Notes: a model not told the origin generated them from the letters alone. Shown: positions 33,572 through 43,007, counted from the stretch's first letter. The stretch is DNA of 64,000 nucleotides from Acidobacteriota bacterium (GCA_028877275.1 JAPPFP010000004.1:1-64000); one strand, 5' to 3'. A program made the numbers and translations.

Positions 33572-34996
33572 ATGGGGTCACGCCCTTCCGGCCTGCAGAT
33601 GTCGCAGGAAGCCATGCTGGCTCTGGCCCGCGAAGCGGCGGAGCTTGCGGTGGCCCGGATCGAGAGCCTGCCGGATGAGAGCGCCTGGGACGGAGAGTTC
33701 AAGGAAGGGCTCGAGCGCCTGCTGCTAGAGAGTCCGCCGGAGGAGGGCCGCCCGGCTGAGGAGGTCCTGCGGCAGGCCGTAGCGGACATCCTTCCGATGA
33801 CGACCCGGCTGGACCACCCGCGCTGCTTCGGGTTCGTTCCGTCGGAGCCGACCTGGCCCGGTGTTGTGGCGGACTTTCTGGCCTCCGCCTGGAACGTGAA
33901 CGCCTGCACCTGGCTGGTGGCGAGCGGTCCGAGCCAGGTCGAACTCGTCGTGCTGGACTGGTTCCGGCGCTGGCTGGGCTATCCGGACAGCTCGGGCGGG
34001 TTGCTGACCAGCGGCGGTTCCGCGGCCTGCGTCGACGCCTTCGTGGCGGCCAGGGAAGTGGCCGGGAAACCCGCGCGACCGAGCGTGTACATGAGCGACC
34101 AGAGCCACAGCGCGCAGGCGCGCGCCGCGGTGATCGTCGGCGTCGGGCGGGAGGCCATTCGCGAGGTCCCGACGGACGGAGCGTTCCGCCTGGACATGGG
34201 GGCTCTAGCGCGAGCCGTTGCGGAGGACCGCGCCGCGGGCTTTACACCCTTGGCAATCTGCGCCAATGCCGGGACGTCGAGCACCGGCGCGATCGACCCG
34301 CTGCATGCGATGGCCGACTTCTGTCAGGCCGAAGGTATCTGGCTCCATGTGGATGCCGCCTACGGCGGCTTCGCGGCGATCACGGAGAAGGGGAGCGAGC
34401 TTCTCAGCGGAATCGAGCGAGCCGATTCGGTCGGGCTGGACCCCCACAAGTGGCTGTTCCAGCCGTACGAGGTGGGCTGCCTGCTGGTGAAGGATGTCCG
34501 GACGCTGGAGCGCGTCTTCGGTTTCAGCACGACGGTTCTCCAGGACACCGTCTGGGGAGCGAACCACCCGAACCTCGATGATCGTGGCCTGCAACTGAGC
34601 CGGTCATTCCGGGCCCTGAAGATCTGGATGTCGATTCAGACGTTCGGCATGTCCGCGTTCAGGCGGGCCGTGTCGAAGGGAATGGAGCTGGCGAAGCGAG
34701 CCGAGCTGTACATCCGCGAGAGTCGGACCCTGGAACTGCAGGCCCCGGCGTCGCTTGGCATGGTCTGCATGCGGGTCAACCCCGAAGGCGCCGGTCTGGA
34801 GGAGGAGACTCTCGAGGACGTCAACCGGGAGGTTCTGGCGCGCCTGTTCTGGGATGACCGCGCGTTCGTTTCGTCAACCTCCCTGCACGGGACCTTCTCG
34901 CTCCGCTTCTGCATCATCAACCACTCGACCGGCTGGGACGACGTGCGGGAGACGCTGGAGGCAATGGAACGGTTCGGCAAGGACGCGCTGGCGTAG
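33572..34996 (+). CDS. Group II PLP-dependent decarboxylase (aromatic-L-amino-acid decarboxylase-like)
   Basis: The 474-aa protein is a fold-type I PLP enzyme. It has HPRCFGFVPSEPTWPGVVADF near 81-101, GGLLTSGGSAACVDAF, a substrate/PLP contact HVDAAYGGFA, and DPHKWLFQPYEVG with the Schiff-base Lys293. The family decarboxylates aromatic or acidic amino acids, although many bacterial members are uncharacterised. A second in-frame ATG at 33599 is possible, but the TAGAAT spacing favours 33572. It ends 18 bp from the converging VWA gene. The amino acid substrate is unknown. Confidence 0.87.
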   Translation: MGSRPSGLQMSQEAMLALAREAAELAVARIESLPDESAWDGEFKEGLERLLLESPPEEGRPAEEVLRQAVADILPMTTRLDHPRCFGFVPSEPTWPGVVADFLASAWNVNACTWLVASGPSQVELVVLDWFRRWLGYPDSSGGLLTSGGSAACVDAFVAAREVAGKPARPSVYMSDQSHSAQARAAVIVGVGREAIREVPTDGAFRLDMGALARAVAEDRAAGFTPLAICANAGTSSTGAIDPLHAMADFCQAEGIWLHVDAAYGGFAAITEKGSELLSGIERADSVGLDPHKWLFQPYEVGCLLVKDVRTLERVFGFSTTVLQDTVWGANHPNLDDRGLQLSRSFRALKIWMSIQTFGMSAFRRAVSKGMELAKRAELYIRESRTLELQAPASLGMVCMRVNPEGAGLEEETLEDVNREVLARLFWDDRAFVSSTSLHGTFSLRFCIINHSTGWDDVRETLEAMERFGKDALA

Positions 34997-35014
34997 GGCC
35001 CTTGCTGGTCGCTT

Positions 35015-37501
35015 CTACGGGTAGTACCCCGACATCGTCCGAACCTCGGCGTCGCGGGCGTCGACGTCGACCCGCACCACCCGGAACTCGCTTTCGGGCC
35101 TGGTGCTGGTCGACTGGTAGGTGAGCAGGTAGCGGTTTCGCAGTTCCCTCTCGATCCGGGCGTAGATCGTGTCGAGTTGACTGACACCGTCGATGAAGAA
35201 GGCCTGGCCGCCCGTCTCCCCGGCAATGCGCTCGAGCACACGGCGCGTCGTTCGGTCTGCGGCCGCCTCCCGGAGGCCGATGGCGTAGATGGTCACGCCT
35301 GAACGCTGCGCGGTCTCGAGCGCGCTCTCGAACGTGAACGAGCTGTTCTCGTCCTTGCCGTCGGACAGGAGGAGCAGGGCCTTCTGGCCGCTGATGCCGT
35401 CGAAGTAGCTAAGAGCGAAGACAAGGCTGTCGTAGAGAGATGTCGTGCCGGTCGCCTTGAGGCCCGCCAGCGCCCGCGCGAGCTGACCCCTGTCCTTCGT
35501 GAACCGGCTCTCGACCCGAGCCCGGTTGGCGAAGGCGAGGACCGCCATCCGGTCCCTGGGCTCGAGAGTGTTGTCGACGAAGCGCTGGGCGGCGGCCCGG
35601 ACCTGGTCGATCGAGTCCTGCATCGAAGCCGACGTGTCGAGCAGCAGGCCGGCGTGGAAGGGCGTGTCGTCGACCCACTCGAACCGGCGAACCGTTTGCT
35701 GCACGCCGTCTTCGGTGATTCGGAAGCGATTCTGCTCCAGTTCGGGAATCGGGCGGCCCCGCTCGTCGACGACGCTGGCGAAGAGTTCGACGTACTGCAC
35801 GTCGATTCGCTCGATCGGGTTCGGGCTGTTGATGAAGACGACGTCCTCCGTGCTGCTGCCGTCGGCCAGAAACGCGGCTGCGCGGAGATAGGTCAGGTCC
35901 GGACCGTCGAGCACGACCGGCTGGACCCATGGGGGCTGGTAGAGCGTCGCGATCCGTTCCTCACCCAGGAACAGCTCGAGGCGCTCGATCTCCTCGCCGT
36001 CCGGTACGGCGATCTCGACGGACGCGCGCGTGCTCTGCAGGTACTGCTCGCCGGAGCGCGGTTCGATGAACCGGGCGCGGAAGCGCTGGCCGCCGCGGTT
36101 GACCGACATCTCGTCCGACGCGACGACCTTGCCGTCCTTGAGGCCTTCCACTCGAATCCGGTGTTCGGTCGGGTGCGAACCCAGGTTCAGTTCCACGCCG
36201 AACGGCGGCCGGCGCTTGCGCAGGATCTCGCGGCCGTCGAGCGAGAAGGCGACGGCATCGAAGTCGCCGATCGCATGGGTGGAGAAGCGCACCATGCCGA
36301 CCCGCAGGCGCTCGTCCCGCGGCGGCACGAGGCGGAGCAGGCGTTCGCCGCGGGCCGCCGCCTGGTTGGCTTCGGCGAGGGCCGGGAAGGTCTCCAGGAT
36401 GGTCTTCCGCAGCGATTGCGCCTCCTCGAGGTTCGGAACGTCGATCGTCTCGTTGACGACGGCGAACTGCTGGCCGAAGACATCCTCGATCTTGAGCCGG
36501 ATCTGGACCTCTCCGGGACGCAGGTAGCGTGTAAAGACGAGCGGGATCGAGTCTTCCTCGCTGCTGCTCGCGGGTAGCTCGAAGCGGTAGCGGAACGTCT
36601 CGAACAGGCGGTCGTCGCGGATGACCTCGCCGGTCATGTGGAAGCTGTGGTACTCGCGCTCCTGGAAGCTCCTGCGGCCGGCGCTCGGCCCCGGCACCAT
36701 CACCAGGCCGTGCGTGACGGTGCGCGTCTGGTTGCGGCCCGGATAGTCCCATTCGATGTCGATGTCGAAACGGGGGGCGCCCTCCGGGACGTCGGTGTTG
36801 AAGGCGGCGAAGGTCGCGAGCCATTCCTCGGGCGGCTCGGGGGGAGCGGAAACCTCTTCGATGACGCCGTTGCTGGCCAGGTCGCGCTGGACCGCCTGTG
36901 CGGCCCATCCGAACCACTCGTCACCGCACAGCACGGTGATGTTCGTGGTGGGCAGGCCGCGACGGGACGTCGGGCGGCGCACGGGGCTCTCATGCCAGAA
37001 CACGTAGGGCTTGTTGCGGCTCGTGGCCAGGAAGATGGCGACGAAGTGGCGGGAGGTGCGGTCGCTGCCGCCGTAGAACCAGATCTCGAGTTCGCTCGTT
37101 CGCGAGAGGCAGTAGGAGGCGGTCCGACCGTCCGGCAGAATGAAGCGGCCCGGCGGACCGTTCAGAAGGTAGAACAGGGCGCGCGCGTCCTCCAGCGTGC
37201 CCCATTGGGTGAGCGCGGCGTCGACCCGGTCTTCCCACAGGACCTGGAGTTCGTTGAGCGGCGTTCTCGGGTCGGGGTCGCGAGCCTTCCAGAACGCCTG
37301 GATGAACGCTTCGCGGCGGTAGTCCTCGGGCAGGTTGACGAAGAAGTCCCGTTCCTCGTCGCTGATCAGCGGACCGATCCGCTCCAGCCAGCGGACGAAC
37401 CTGGAATCCAGCGGCCGTGGATTCGCGGCGTCCTGCGCGACGGCTGCTGAGACCAGCAGCGACGCGGCGACGGCGGATGCGATCCTGATTCGGGCGGTCA
37501 T
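35015..37501 (-). CDS. Secreted GWxTD-type and VWA-domain protein
   Basis: The 828-aa protein has a signal peptide (about 1-22). A GWxTD-type N-terminal domain comes first, with ISDEERDFFVNLPEDYRREA and FIQAFWKARDPDP. A beta-rich middle follows, and then a von Willebrand A domain in the last 250 residues with the MIDAS motif DTSAS starting at Asp622. ATGTTSLYDSL supplies a further MIDAS threonine and LLLSDGKDENS the last ligand. This architecture (GWxTD plus VWFA-related domain) is common in Acidobacteriota. Metal-dependent protein binding outside the inner membrane is likely. It is followed upstream by two membrane-protein genes on the same strand. Confidence 0.85.
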   Translation of the reverse strand: MTARIRIASAVAASLLVSAAVAQDAANPRPLDSRFVRWLERIGPLISDEERDFFVNLPEDYRREAFIQAFWKARDPDPRTPLNELQVLWEDRVDAALTQWGTLEDARALFYLLNGPPGRFILPDGRTASYCLSRTSELEIWFYGGSDRTSRHFVAIFLATSRNKPYVFWHESPVRRPTSRRGLPTTNITVLCGDEWFGWAAQAVQRDLASNGVIEEVSAPPEPPEEWLATFAAFNTDVPEGAPRFDIDIEWDYPGRNQTRTVTHGLVMVPGPSAGRRSFQEREYHSFHMTGEVIRDDRLFETFRYRFELPASSSEEDSIPLVFTRYLRPGEVQIRLKIEDVFGQQFAVVNETIDVPNLEEAQSLRKTILETFPALAEANQAAARGERLLRLVPPRDERLRVGMVRFSTHAIGDFDAVAFSLDGREILRKRRPPFGVELNLGSHPTEHRIRVEGLKDGKVVASDEMSVNRGGQRFRARFIEPRSGEQYLQSTRASVEIAVPDGEEIERLELFLGEERIATLYQPPWVQPVVLDGPDLTYLRAAAFLADGSSTEDVVFINSPNPIERIDVQYVELFASVVDERGRPIPELEQNRFRITEDGVQQTVRRFEWVDDTPFHAGLLLDTSASMQDSIDQVRAAAQRFVDNTLEPRDRMAVLAFANRARVESRFTKDRGQLARALAGLKATGTTSLYDSLVFALSYFDGISGQKALLLLSDGKDENSSFTFESALETAQRSGVTIYAIGLREAAADRTTRRVLERIAGETGGQAFFIDGVSQLDTIYARIERELRNRYLLTYQSTSTRPESEFRVVRVDVDARDAEVRTMSGYYP

Positions 37502-37550
37502 CGGAGGTTCGTCGTCCGATTCTGCAACGAATCGGTGCGCCGGCGGATTC

Positions 37551-38294
37551 CTAGTGGCCTGAACCTCCCCGCTTGCGCACCTGTCGCGCGACAGAAACCA
37601 GCACCATCAGCCCGAGCACTGCGGCCACGAGGCCGAGATCCTGGGTCAGCCACGCTGTCGGGCCGAGGCCGCCGACGACGACCTGATCGACCATCCGCAG
37701 GAACAGGAATGTCGAGGCGATGAGCAGAGGGGAGTTGTACTCGCGGAGCACGACGGTCCGCCAACTGAAGCGCGTTTCCGGGGGCAGCCACAGTCTGGGC
37801 CGGGGCCAGAAGGCCGGCGTTCGCTCCGACCAGCGGCGGTGGATCACGCCGAAGCGCTCGCCGAGGAATCGCTCCTCGGCGGCGATCACCCGTTCGTAGA
37901 GCAGCCAGTACACGAGCAGTGCGATGACCACGAACCACCACGACTTCAGGGCGAGCGCGAAGCCCATCAGCACGAAGAGGTTGCCGAGATAGACCGGGTG
38001 CCGGCAGAGCGAGTACATGCCGGTCACGTTCAGGTGGCTGGCGCTCGGCGCCCTGAGGCTCCGGGTCGAGGCGCCAGGAGGCGCGGAGCCCAGGGCTGCC
38101 CACCGCACGCCGAGTCCGAGGAGGGACACGGCGAGGCATAGGGCGAGCCAGCCGAGTCCCGGGTCCGCCGGAAGCACCGCCGACCGGCGCTCGAGCACCG
38201 CCAGGGCGGCGGCGGGCAGCAGGAACACGACGAACAGGCTCCGGTACCGGAACAGGACGAGGCCCTGGTCGGCAAGCCGCCGGCTGTCGTTCAT
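37551..38294 (-). CDS. Isoprenylcysteine carboxyl methyltransferase (ICMT)/PEMT-like membrane protein
   Basis: The 247-aa protein has about six membrane helices and the family motif TGMYSLCRHPVYLGNL near 91-106, followed by EERFLGERFG. That matches the SAM-binding C-terminal part of ICMT/phospholipid methyltransferase-like bacterial proteins. Bacteria have no prenylated CaaX proteins of the usual kind, so the substrate is probably a lipid or another small molecule. The ATG at 38294 overlaps the stop of the glycosyltransferase gene by 4 bp, indicating coupling. Confidence 0.8.
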   Translation of the reverse strand: MNDSRRLADQGLVLFRYRSLFVVFLLPAAALAVLERRSAVLPADPGLGWLALCLAVSLLGLGVRWAALGSAPPGASTRSLRAPSASHLNVTGMYSLCRHPVYLGNLFVLMGFALALKSWWFVVIALLVYWLLYERVIAAEERFLGERFGVIHRRWSERTPAFWPRPRLWLPPETRFSWRTVVLREYNSPLLIASTFLFLRMVDQVVVGGLGPTAWLTQDLGLVAAVLGLMVLVSVARQVRKRGGSGH

Positions 38295-40006
38295 CGCTCG
38301 GATCCTTCGGCCGCGGCAACACGGGCAGCCGCTTCCGGAGTGGTCAGCAGGACGTGTCCCTGCTCGGGATCCCGGTCGCGCGCGACCTCGACCAGATCGA
38401 GCGGAGGCGACAGACGCTCCAGGTTGTCCCGTTCGACGAGAAGCCAGACGGGCCGATCCGTGCGGGCGACGAAACGTCGCAGGGCCTCCTCGTCGCCCTG
38501 GTCGTGGGCCAGGATGCCGCCGTGGAGGTCAACCGCGAACCGGCGGGTGTAGAAGAGAAAGGCCGCATCGGGAACAGGATAGATCGCGTACGGCTCGTCG
38601 GGTTCCGCCCACCGGACCAGGTCGTCCGAGAGGGCGCGGGCCGACTTGAAGGCGTCCCCCAGCGGCAGCAACCGCACGGCGGTCACCGACATGGTGAGTC
38701 CAAGGCCCGTCGCAAGACAGGCTACCAGCAGGTCGGGCCGCCGCCTGGCAGCGAGGTACAGGCCGATCAGACCGGCGAGGAGGGGGATGGCCGCGGCCGC
38801 CTGGAGCCAGGCGATGGTGCCGTCAGGGATCGAACCTTCGGGAAGGTCTCGTGCCGCGACCGGAGCCGCGGCAGCCACGACGCCGAACAGCAGGGGTACG
38901 GTCGCCGCCGAGATCAGAAAGGCCGTGCGGTAGCGAGGCCAGCGATCCCGGATCGCCAGCACGCCGTAGGCGACCAGCATCGCCAGCGGTGCCGCGAGCG
39001 CCAGCAGGTAAACGGTCCGCTTGCCGCCGGACACGCTGAAGAAGACGAAGGTGCTGGCGATCCAGATCAGGAGGAAGCGAACCGCCCGCGCTTCGCGGCC
39101 GGCCGACTCGCGGTGAGAAGCGCGGAAGGCGGCGTAGACCGTTACGGGGGCAAGCAGCGTCCAGGGAGCGAACGTGCCCGGCAGGGTCCGGAAGTAGTAG
39201 TGCCAGGGCCGGGGATGGTAGGTCGCATCGGCATAGCGCGAGACGGTCTGGTCGAGGATCAGGGCGTCGAAGTAGGACTGTCCGGCGATCCACACGGCCG
39301 GCCCGAACCAGGCCAGGACGATCGCGGCCCAGAGGAGCAGGCCGCGCCCCAACCGGAGCTCGGCGACGCCGGCCCGGTCGCGCTCTATCGCGAGCCAGGT
39401 GACCACGGCGAGGAGCGGCACGATCAGTCCGACCGGTCCCTTGGCCAGGGTGGCCAGGCCGAGGCAGGCGAAGAACGGGAGATTGGCGAGGTGGCCGCTT
39501 GGGCGCACGGGTGGATCGTCCGCGGCCCACGACCTGCCCCGCGCCCAGAACAGGATGGCGAGCAGCTCCAGAGAGGTGAGGGTCATGTCGATCTGGCCGA
39601 CTCGCCCGTTCCACATGACCAGGGCCGAGGTAAGGAAGATCGGCGCCGCCAGCCAGGCGGTCCTCCGGTCGAACATCCGGCCGGCGATGGCGAACACGAC
39701 CAGCACCGACCCGATGCCGGCAAGGAGCGACGGCAGACGGGCCGCCACCTCGTCGACGCCGCCGCGTAGCGCGCCGAACAGGGCGATGTTCCAGAAGTGG
39801 AGGGGCGGCTTGTGGTCGTACCGTTCGCCGTTCAGGCGCGGCACCAGGAAGTTCTCGATCGCCCGCGGTTCGAGCAGCATCTCCCGCGCGACTTCGGCGT
39901 AGCGCGGTTCGTCCGGGTTCCACAGGTCGCGGCTGCCGATCCCGGGCAGCAGCACGGCCGTCGCTGCGGCGGCGAGGACGAGGTAGGGAAGGAGGCGTCC
40001 TCGCAC
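38291..40006 (-). CDS. GT39/ArnT-like membrane glycosyltransferase
   Basis: I take GTG 40006 (571 aa), because AGGA lies 7 nt before it. The frame extends to a TTG at 40105, but that is unlikely. About 11-12 helices are present, with GIGSRDLWNPDEPRYAEVAREM after the first helix. This holds the Asp-Glu of the catalytic outer loop shared by ArnT and PMT enzymes. DHKPPLHFWNIALFG and WNGRVGQIDMTL follow. Family members move a sugar from a polyprenyl-phosphate carrier onto lipid A or protein in the periplasm. The acceptor is unknown. Confidence 0.86.
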   Translation of the reverse strand: MRGRLLPYLVLAAAATAVLLPGIGSRDLWNPDEPRYAEVAREMLLEPRAIENFLVPRLNGERYDHKPPLHFWNIALFGALRGGVDEVAARLPSLLAGIGSVLVVFAIAGRMFDRRTAWLAAPIFLTSALVMWNGRVGQIDMTLTSLELLAILFWARGRSWAADDPPVRPSGHLANLPFFACLGLATLAKGPVGLIVPLLAVVTWLAIERDRAGVAELRLGRGLLLWAAIVLAWFGPAVWIAGQSYFDALILDQTVSRYADATYHPRPWHYYFRTLPGTFAPWTLLAPVTVYAAFRASHRESAGREARAVRFLLIWIASTFVFFSVSGGKRTVYLLALAAPLAMLVAYGVLAIRDRWPRYRTAFLISAATVPLLFGVVAAAAPVAARDLPEGSIPDGTIAWLQAAAAIPLLAGLIGLYLAARRRPDLLVACLATGLGLTMSVTAVRLLPLGDAFKSARALSDDLVRWAEPDEPYAIYPVPDAAFLFYTRRFAVDLHGGILAHDQGDEEALRRFVARTDRPVWLLVERDNLERLSPPLDLVEVARDRDPEQGHVLLTTPEAAARVAAAEGSER

Positions 40007-40122
40007 GGATCGATCCTGCCACAGCGGAATCGACGGCCGCGGAGCTCCGTGGCCTTCGCGGCGATAAGGTACGCGTTCCCTGCACAGATCGTCGGCAACC
40101 GGCAAGGCGGAGGATTCAGGCG

Positions 40123-41211
40123 ATGGGTCAGCTACCGAAGTCCGTGACCATCACGGACGACACGATGAGAGAGGGTCTGCAGATCGAGAGCGCCGACATT
40201 CCGGTCGAGGACAAACTGCGGCTGCTCGATGCGCTGGGCGAGACCGGCGCCAAGGTGATCTCGATCGGCTCCTACGCCCACCCCAAGTGGACCCCCCAGA
40301 TGGCCTGCATCGACGAGATCGCCGAGCGCTTCGTGCCCAGGCCGGGCGTTCGGTACACGGCGGCGATCTTCAACAAGTACGGGTTCGAGCGCGCGGACCG
40401 CTGGTACCCGAAGCTCGACGTCAGGCAGCGCCGGATCGGCACCCACGTCGAGTTGTGCGACACGTTCGCCCGCCGCAACTACAACGTCACCCAGGCTCAA
40501 CAAATCGAGCGGATTCCAGCGATGATCGAACAGGCGCGTGCGCGCGGCTTCGAAACCGGCGCCGTGGCGATCGGCAATCCGTTCGGATCGAACTTCGAGG
40601 GCGCCTTCTCGCTCGAGCAGCGACTGGACCTGCTGGCGCTGATGATCGACCGCTGGCATGGCGCGGGCTTCCGGGTCACGCGCTGCTCGATCATCGAGGC
40701 GATGGGCTGGAACGTGCCGCACACCGTGCGCGAGACGCTGATCGCCATCCGCGAGCGCTGGCCCGAGATCACGGACTTCCACTGCCACCTGCACAACACG
40801 CGCGGGGCGTCGATGGTCAGCTACTACGAGGCGCTGAAGCTTGGTGTGCGTGAGTTCGACACCTCGATCGGCGGTATGGGCGGTTGCCCGTACTGCGGCA
40901 ACGGCCGTGCCGCCGGGCACGTGCCGACGGAAGACTTCGTCGACTTCTGCCACGAGTTGGGGATCGAGACCGGCTACAGGCTCGACAAGCTGATCGAGGC
41001 GGCGTGGATCGCCGAGGAGGTCGTCGGCCATCCGCTCTGGGGCCACGTTTCCAAGGCGGGGCCGCGGCCTCGCGGCAACGGCGACCTCTACCCGCGGCAG
41101 ATGCCCTTCGTCGAGACGCTCGACGAGGCCTCCCACTTCCGCAAGGGACCGCCGGTCTACGCCGGTCAGCGGTCACCGTGGCGGCCAGACGCCGCCCTCT
41201 ACCAGGAGTGA
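40123..41211 (+). CDS. HMG-CoA lyase-like (DRE-TIM family) enzyme
   Basis: The 362-aa protein belongs to the DRE-TIM metalloenzymes. DDTMREGLQ (residues 12-20) replaces the usual D-x-x-x-R-E-G-x-Q start. Metal ligands come from DFHCHLHNTRG, and the HMG-CoA-lyase-like glycine/Cys loop reads DTSIGGMGGCPYCG. Relatives cleave or form C-C bonds in 3-hydroxy-3-methylglutaryl-CoA, isopropylmalate or citramalate. The YCGNGRAAGH segment departs from classical HMG-CoA lyase (YAPGA), so the substrate may differ. An AAGGCGGAGG ribosome site precedes it. It ends at the start of the permease fusion. Confidence 0.85.
   Translation: MGQLPKSVTITDDTMREGLQIESADIPVEDKLRLLDALGETGAKVISIGSYAHPKWTPQMACIDEIAERFVPRPGVRYTAAIFNKYGFERADRWYPKLDVRQRRIGTHVELCDTFARRNYNVTQAQQIERIPAMIEQARARGFETGAVAIGNPFGSNFEGAFSLEQRLDLLALMIDRWHGAGFRVTRCSIIEAMGWNVPHTVRETLIAIRERWPEITDFHCHLHNTRGASMVSYYEALKLGVREFDTSIGGMGGCPYCGNGRAAGHVPTEDFVDFCHELGIETGYRLDKLIEAAWIAEEVVGHPLWGHVSKAGPRPRGNGDLYPRQMPFVETLDEASHFRKGPPVYAGQRSPWRPDAALYQE
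41204..41208 (+). promoter_or_regulatory. Shine-Dalgarno AGGAG that decides the permease start
   Basis: AGGAG lies 5 nt before GTG 41214, a good spacing. An in-frame GTG at 41208 overlaps this site itself and is therefore less likely. The site sits within the last codons of the lyase gene. Confidence 0.5.
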
Positions 41212-41213
41212 GC

Positions 41214-42983
41214 GTGGCGGCCAAGGCTCCGGGAGCGGGGGTTCGGTATGAGGCGGACGAGCGGACGCCGACGCCGCTCGCCGCGACGATGGGCCTCCAG
41301 TACGCGACCCTGTGCGTCGCGGGGATCGTGCTGACCCCGGCGATCATCGTCCGTGCCGCCGGGGGCAGCGACGAGTACCTGGCCTGGGCGGTCTTCGCGG
41401 CCATCTTCGTGAGCGGCATCGCCACGATCCTGCAGGCCGTGCGTCTGTGGCGGATCGGTGCCGGCTACATCCTGCTCATGGGCACGTCGGGGGCCTTCAT
41501 TGCGGTCAGCATCGCCGCTCTGAGCCAGGGCGGTCCCATGCTCCTCGCCAAGCTGGTCATCGTTTCGTCGCTGTTCCAGTTCCTGCTCTCCGCTCGGCTC
41601 CTGCTGCTGCGGAGGCTGTTCACGACGACCGTCACGGGCACGGTCATCATGCTGATCTCGGTCAGCGTCATGCCGATCATGTTCAACCAGTTGACCCTGG
41701 TTCCCGACGAGGCGCCCCGTTCCGCCGGTCCGATCACGTTCGTCGTGGCCATCGCGGTCATGGCCGGGTTCGGCCTGCGGGCGCGAGGGATCGGACGGTT
41801 GTGGGCGCCGGTCGCGGGCGTTGTGGCCGGCTCGGTCGTTGCCGCGTTTCTCGGGCTCTACGATTTCGAACAGGTGGCCGCGGCGGCGTGGATCGGCGCT
41901 CCAGCCGGCGGCTGGCCCGGCTTCGACCTGTCGTTCGGACCGGCTTTCTGGGCGCTGCTGCCGGGCTTCGTCATCGTGACGTTGATCGGCGCGGTCGAGA
42001 CGATCGGTGATGCCGTCGGTATCCAGCGGGTCTCCTGGCGGACGCCGCGGGCGCCTGACTACCGGGCCGTGCAGGGAGCCGTCGCCGCCGATGGACTCGG
42101 CAACCTGCTCTCGGGCATCGCTGGCACGGTGCCGAACACGACGTACTCGAGCAGCATCTCGGTCACGGAACTCACCGGTGTGGCCTCGCGCCGGGTGGGG
42201 ATGTGGATCGGCATCATCTTCCTCGGCCTGGCTTTCCTGCCCAAGGCGCTCGCCCTGATCCTCGCGATTCCCGGTCCGGTCGTCGGCGCCTACGGGCTGG
42301 TGCTGATCGCCATCCTGTTCGTGCTCGGCGCCCGCATCGCCGGTCACGGGGGGATCGACTACCGGAAGGCCCTGGTGATCGGCGTGTCGTTCTGGATTGG
42401 CGTCGGCTTCGAGAACGACCTGATCTTCAGCGACCAGCTCGGCGGTTGGGCGGCCTCGATCCTGGGTAACGGCATGACCGCCGGTGGCCTGACCGCCATC
42501 GTCCTGACTGCGTTTCTCGAATCGACCGGCCCGCGTCGCCGGCGGCTCGAGGTCGAGGTCACGCCAGCGTCGGCCCCACGGATCGGCGGCTTTCTCAGGA
42601 CCCTGGCGGAACGGGCACGGTGGACGCCCGAGGCCTGCGATCGCCTCTGGTCGGCGGGCGAAGAAGCTCTGCTCAGCCTCGCCGGCCTCGACGAGCAGGA
42701 GGGCGGCCGGAAGCGCAGCCTTCTGGTGATCGCGAGAGTCGACCGTCAGACGGCCGAGCTCGAGTTCGTCGCGGCACCCGGTGGGAGCAACATCGAAGAT
42801 CGACTGGTGGTCATGGCGCCCGATGCTCCCGTTCCCATCGAGAACGAACTGTCGCTGCGGCTGCTGCGGCACGTGTCGACCTCGGTGCAGCACCAGCAGT
42901 ACCACGACACGGACGTCCTCACGGTCAAGGTGAGCAGCGACAGCCAGGAACCGACAGGTCAGGTGGACACGGCGGGAATCTAG
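41214..42983 (+). CDS. NCS2-type (xanthine/uracil) permease fused to a degenerate GHKL ATPase-like domain
   Basis: The start at GTG 41214 gives 589 aa; GTG 41208 is the alternative. Residues about 20-435 carry 12-14 helices with GFVIVTLIGAVETIGDAVG and GNLLSGIAGTVPNTTYSSSI, the signatures of the nucleobase/ascorbate (NCS2) transporters. The last ~145 residues are soluble and align with anti-sigma-factor ATP-binding domains of the SpoIIAB/RsbW kind. LWSAGEEALLSLAGL sits at the N-box, but the usual Asn is Ser, and the G1 Asp-x-Gly is missing (APGGSN). A transporter that senses substrate and talks to the STAS protein encoded at 43724 is the simplest reading. That link is inference. Confidence 0.82.
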   Translation: MAAKAPGAGVRYEADERTPTPLAATMGLQYATLCVAGIVLTPAIIVRAAGGSDEYLAWAVFAAIFVSGIATILQAVRLWRIGAGYILLMGTSGAFIAVSIAALSQGGPMLLAKLVIVSSLFQFLLSARLLLLRRLFTTTVTGTVIMLISVSVMPIMFNQLTLVPDEAPRSAGPITFVVAIAVMAGFGLRARGIGRLWAPVAGVVAGSVVAAFLGLYDFEQVAAAAWIGAPAGGWPGFDLSFGPAFWALLPGFVIVTLIGAVETIGDAVGIQRVSWRTPRAPDYRAVQGAVAADGLGNLLSGIAGTVPNTTYSSSISVTELTGVASRRVGMWIGIIFLGLAFLPKALALILAIPGPVVGAYGLVLIAILFVLGARIAGHGGIDYRKALVIGVSFWIGVGFENDLIFSDQLGGWAASILGNGMTAGGLTAIVLTAFLESTGPRRRRLEVEVTPASAPRIGGFLRTLAERARWTPEACDRLWSAGEEALLSLAGLDEQEGGRKRSLLVIARVDRQTAELEFVAAPGGSNIEDRLVVMAPDAPVPIENELSLRLLRHVSTSVQHQQYHDTDVLTVKVSSDSQEPTGQVDTAGI

Positions 42984-43001
42984 GAGCTTCCCTCCTTCTT
43001 G

Positions 43002-43007
43002 TAGGAT
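43002..43007 (+). promoter_or_regulatory. -10-like TAGGAT before the GPP34 gene
   Basis: The hexamer ends 12 nt before ATG 43020 in a short 36-nt gap after the permease. It may be an internal promoter for the GPP34-STAS pair. Confidence 0.3.

Noticed and set aside
40006..40105. TTG start at 40105 for the glycosyltransferase
   Set aside because: The added residues are polar and unlike the family. A GTG at 40006 has a well-spaced AGGA.
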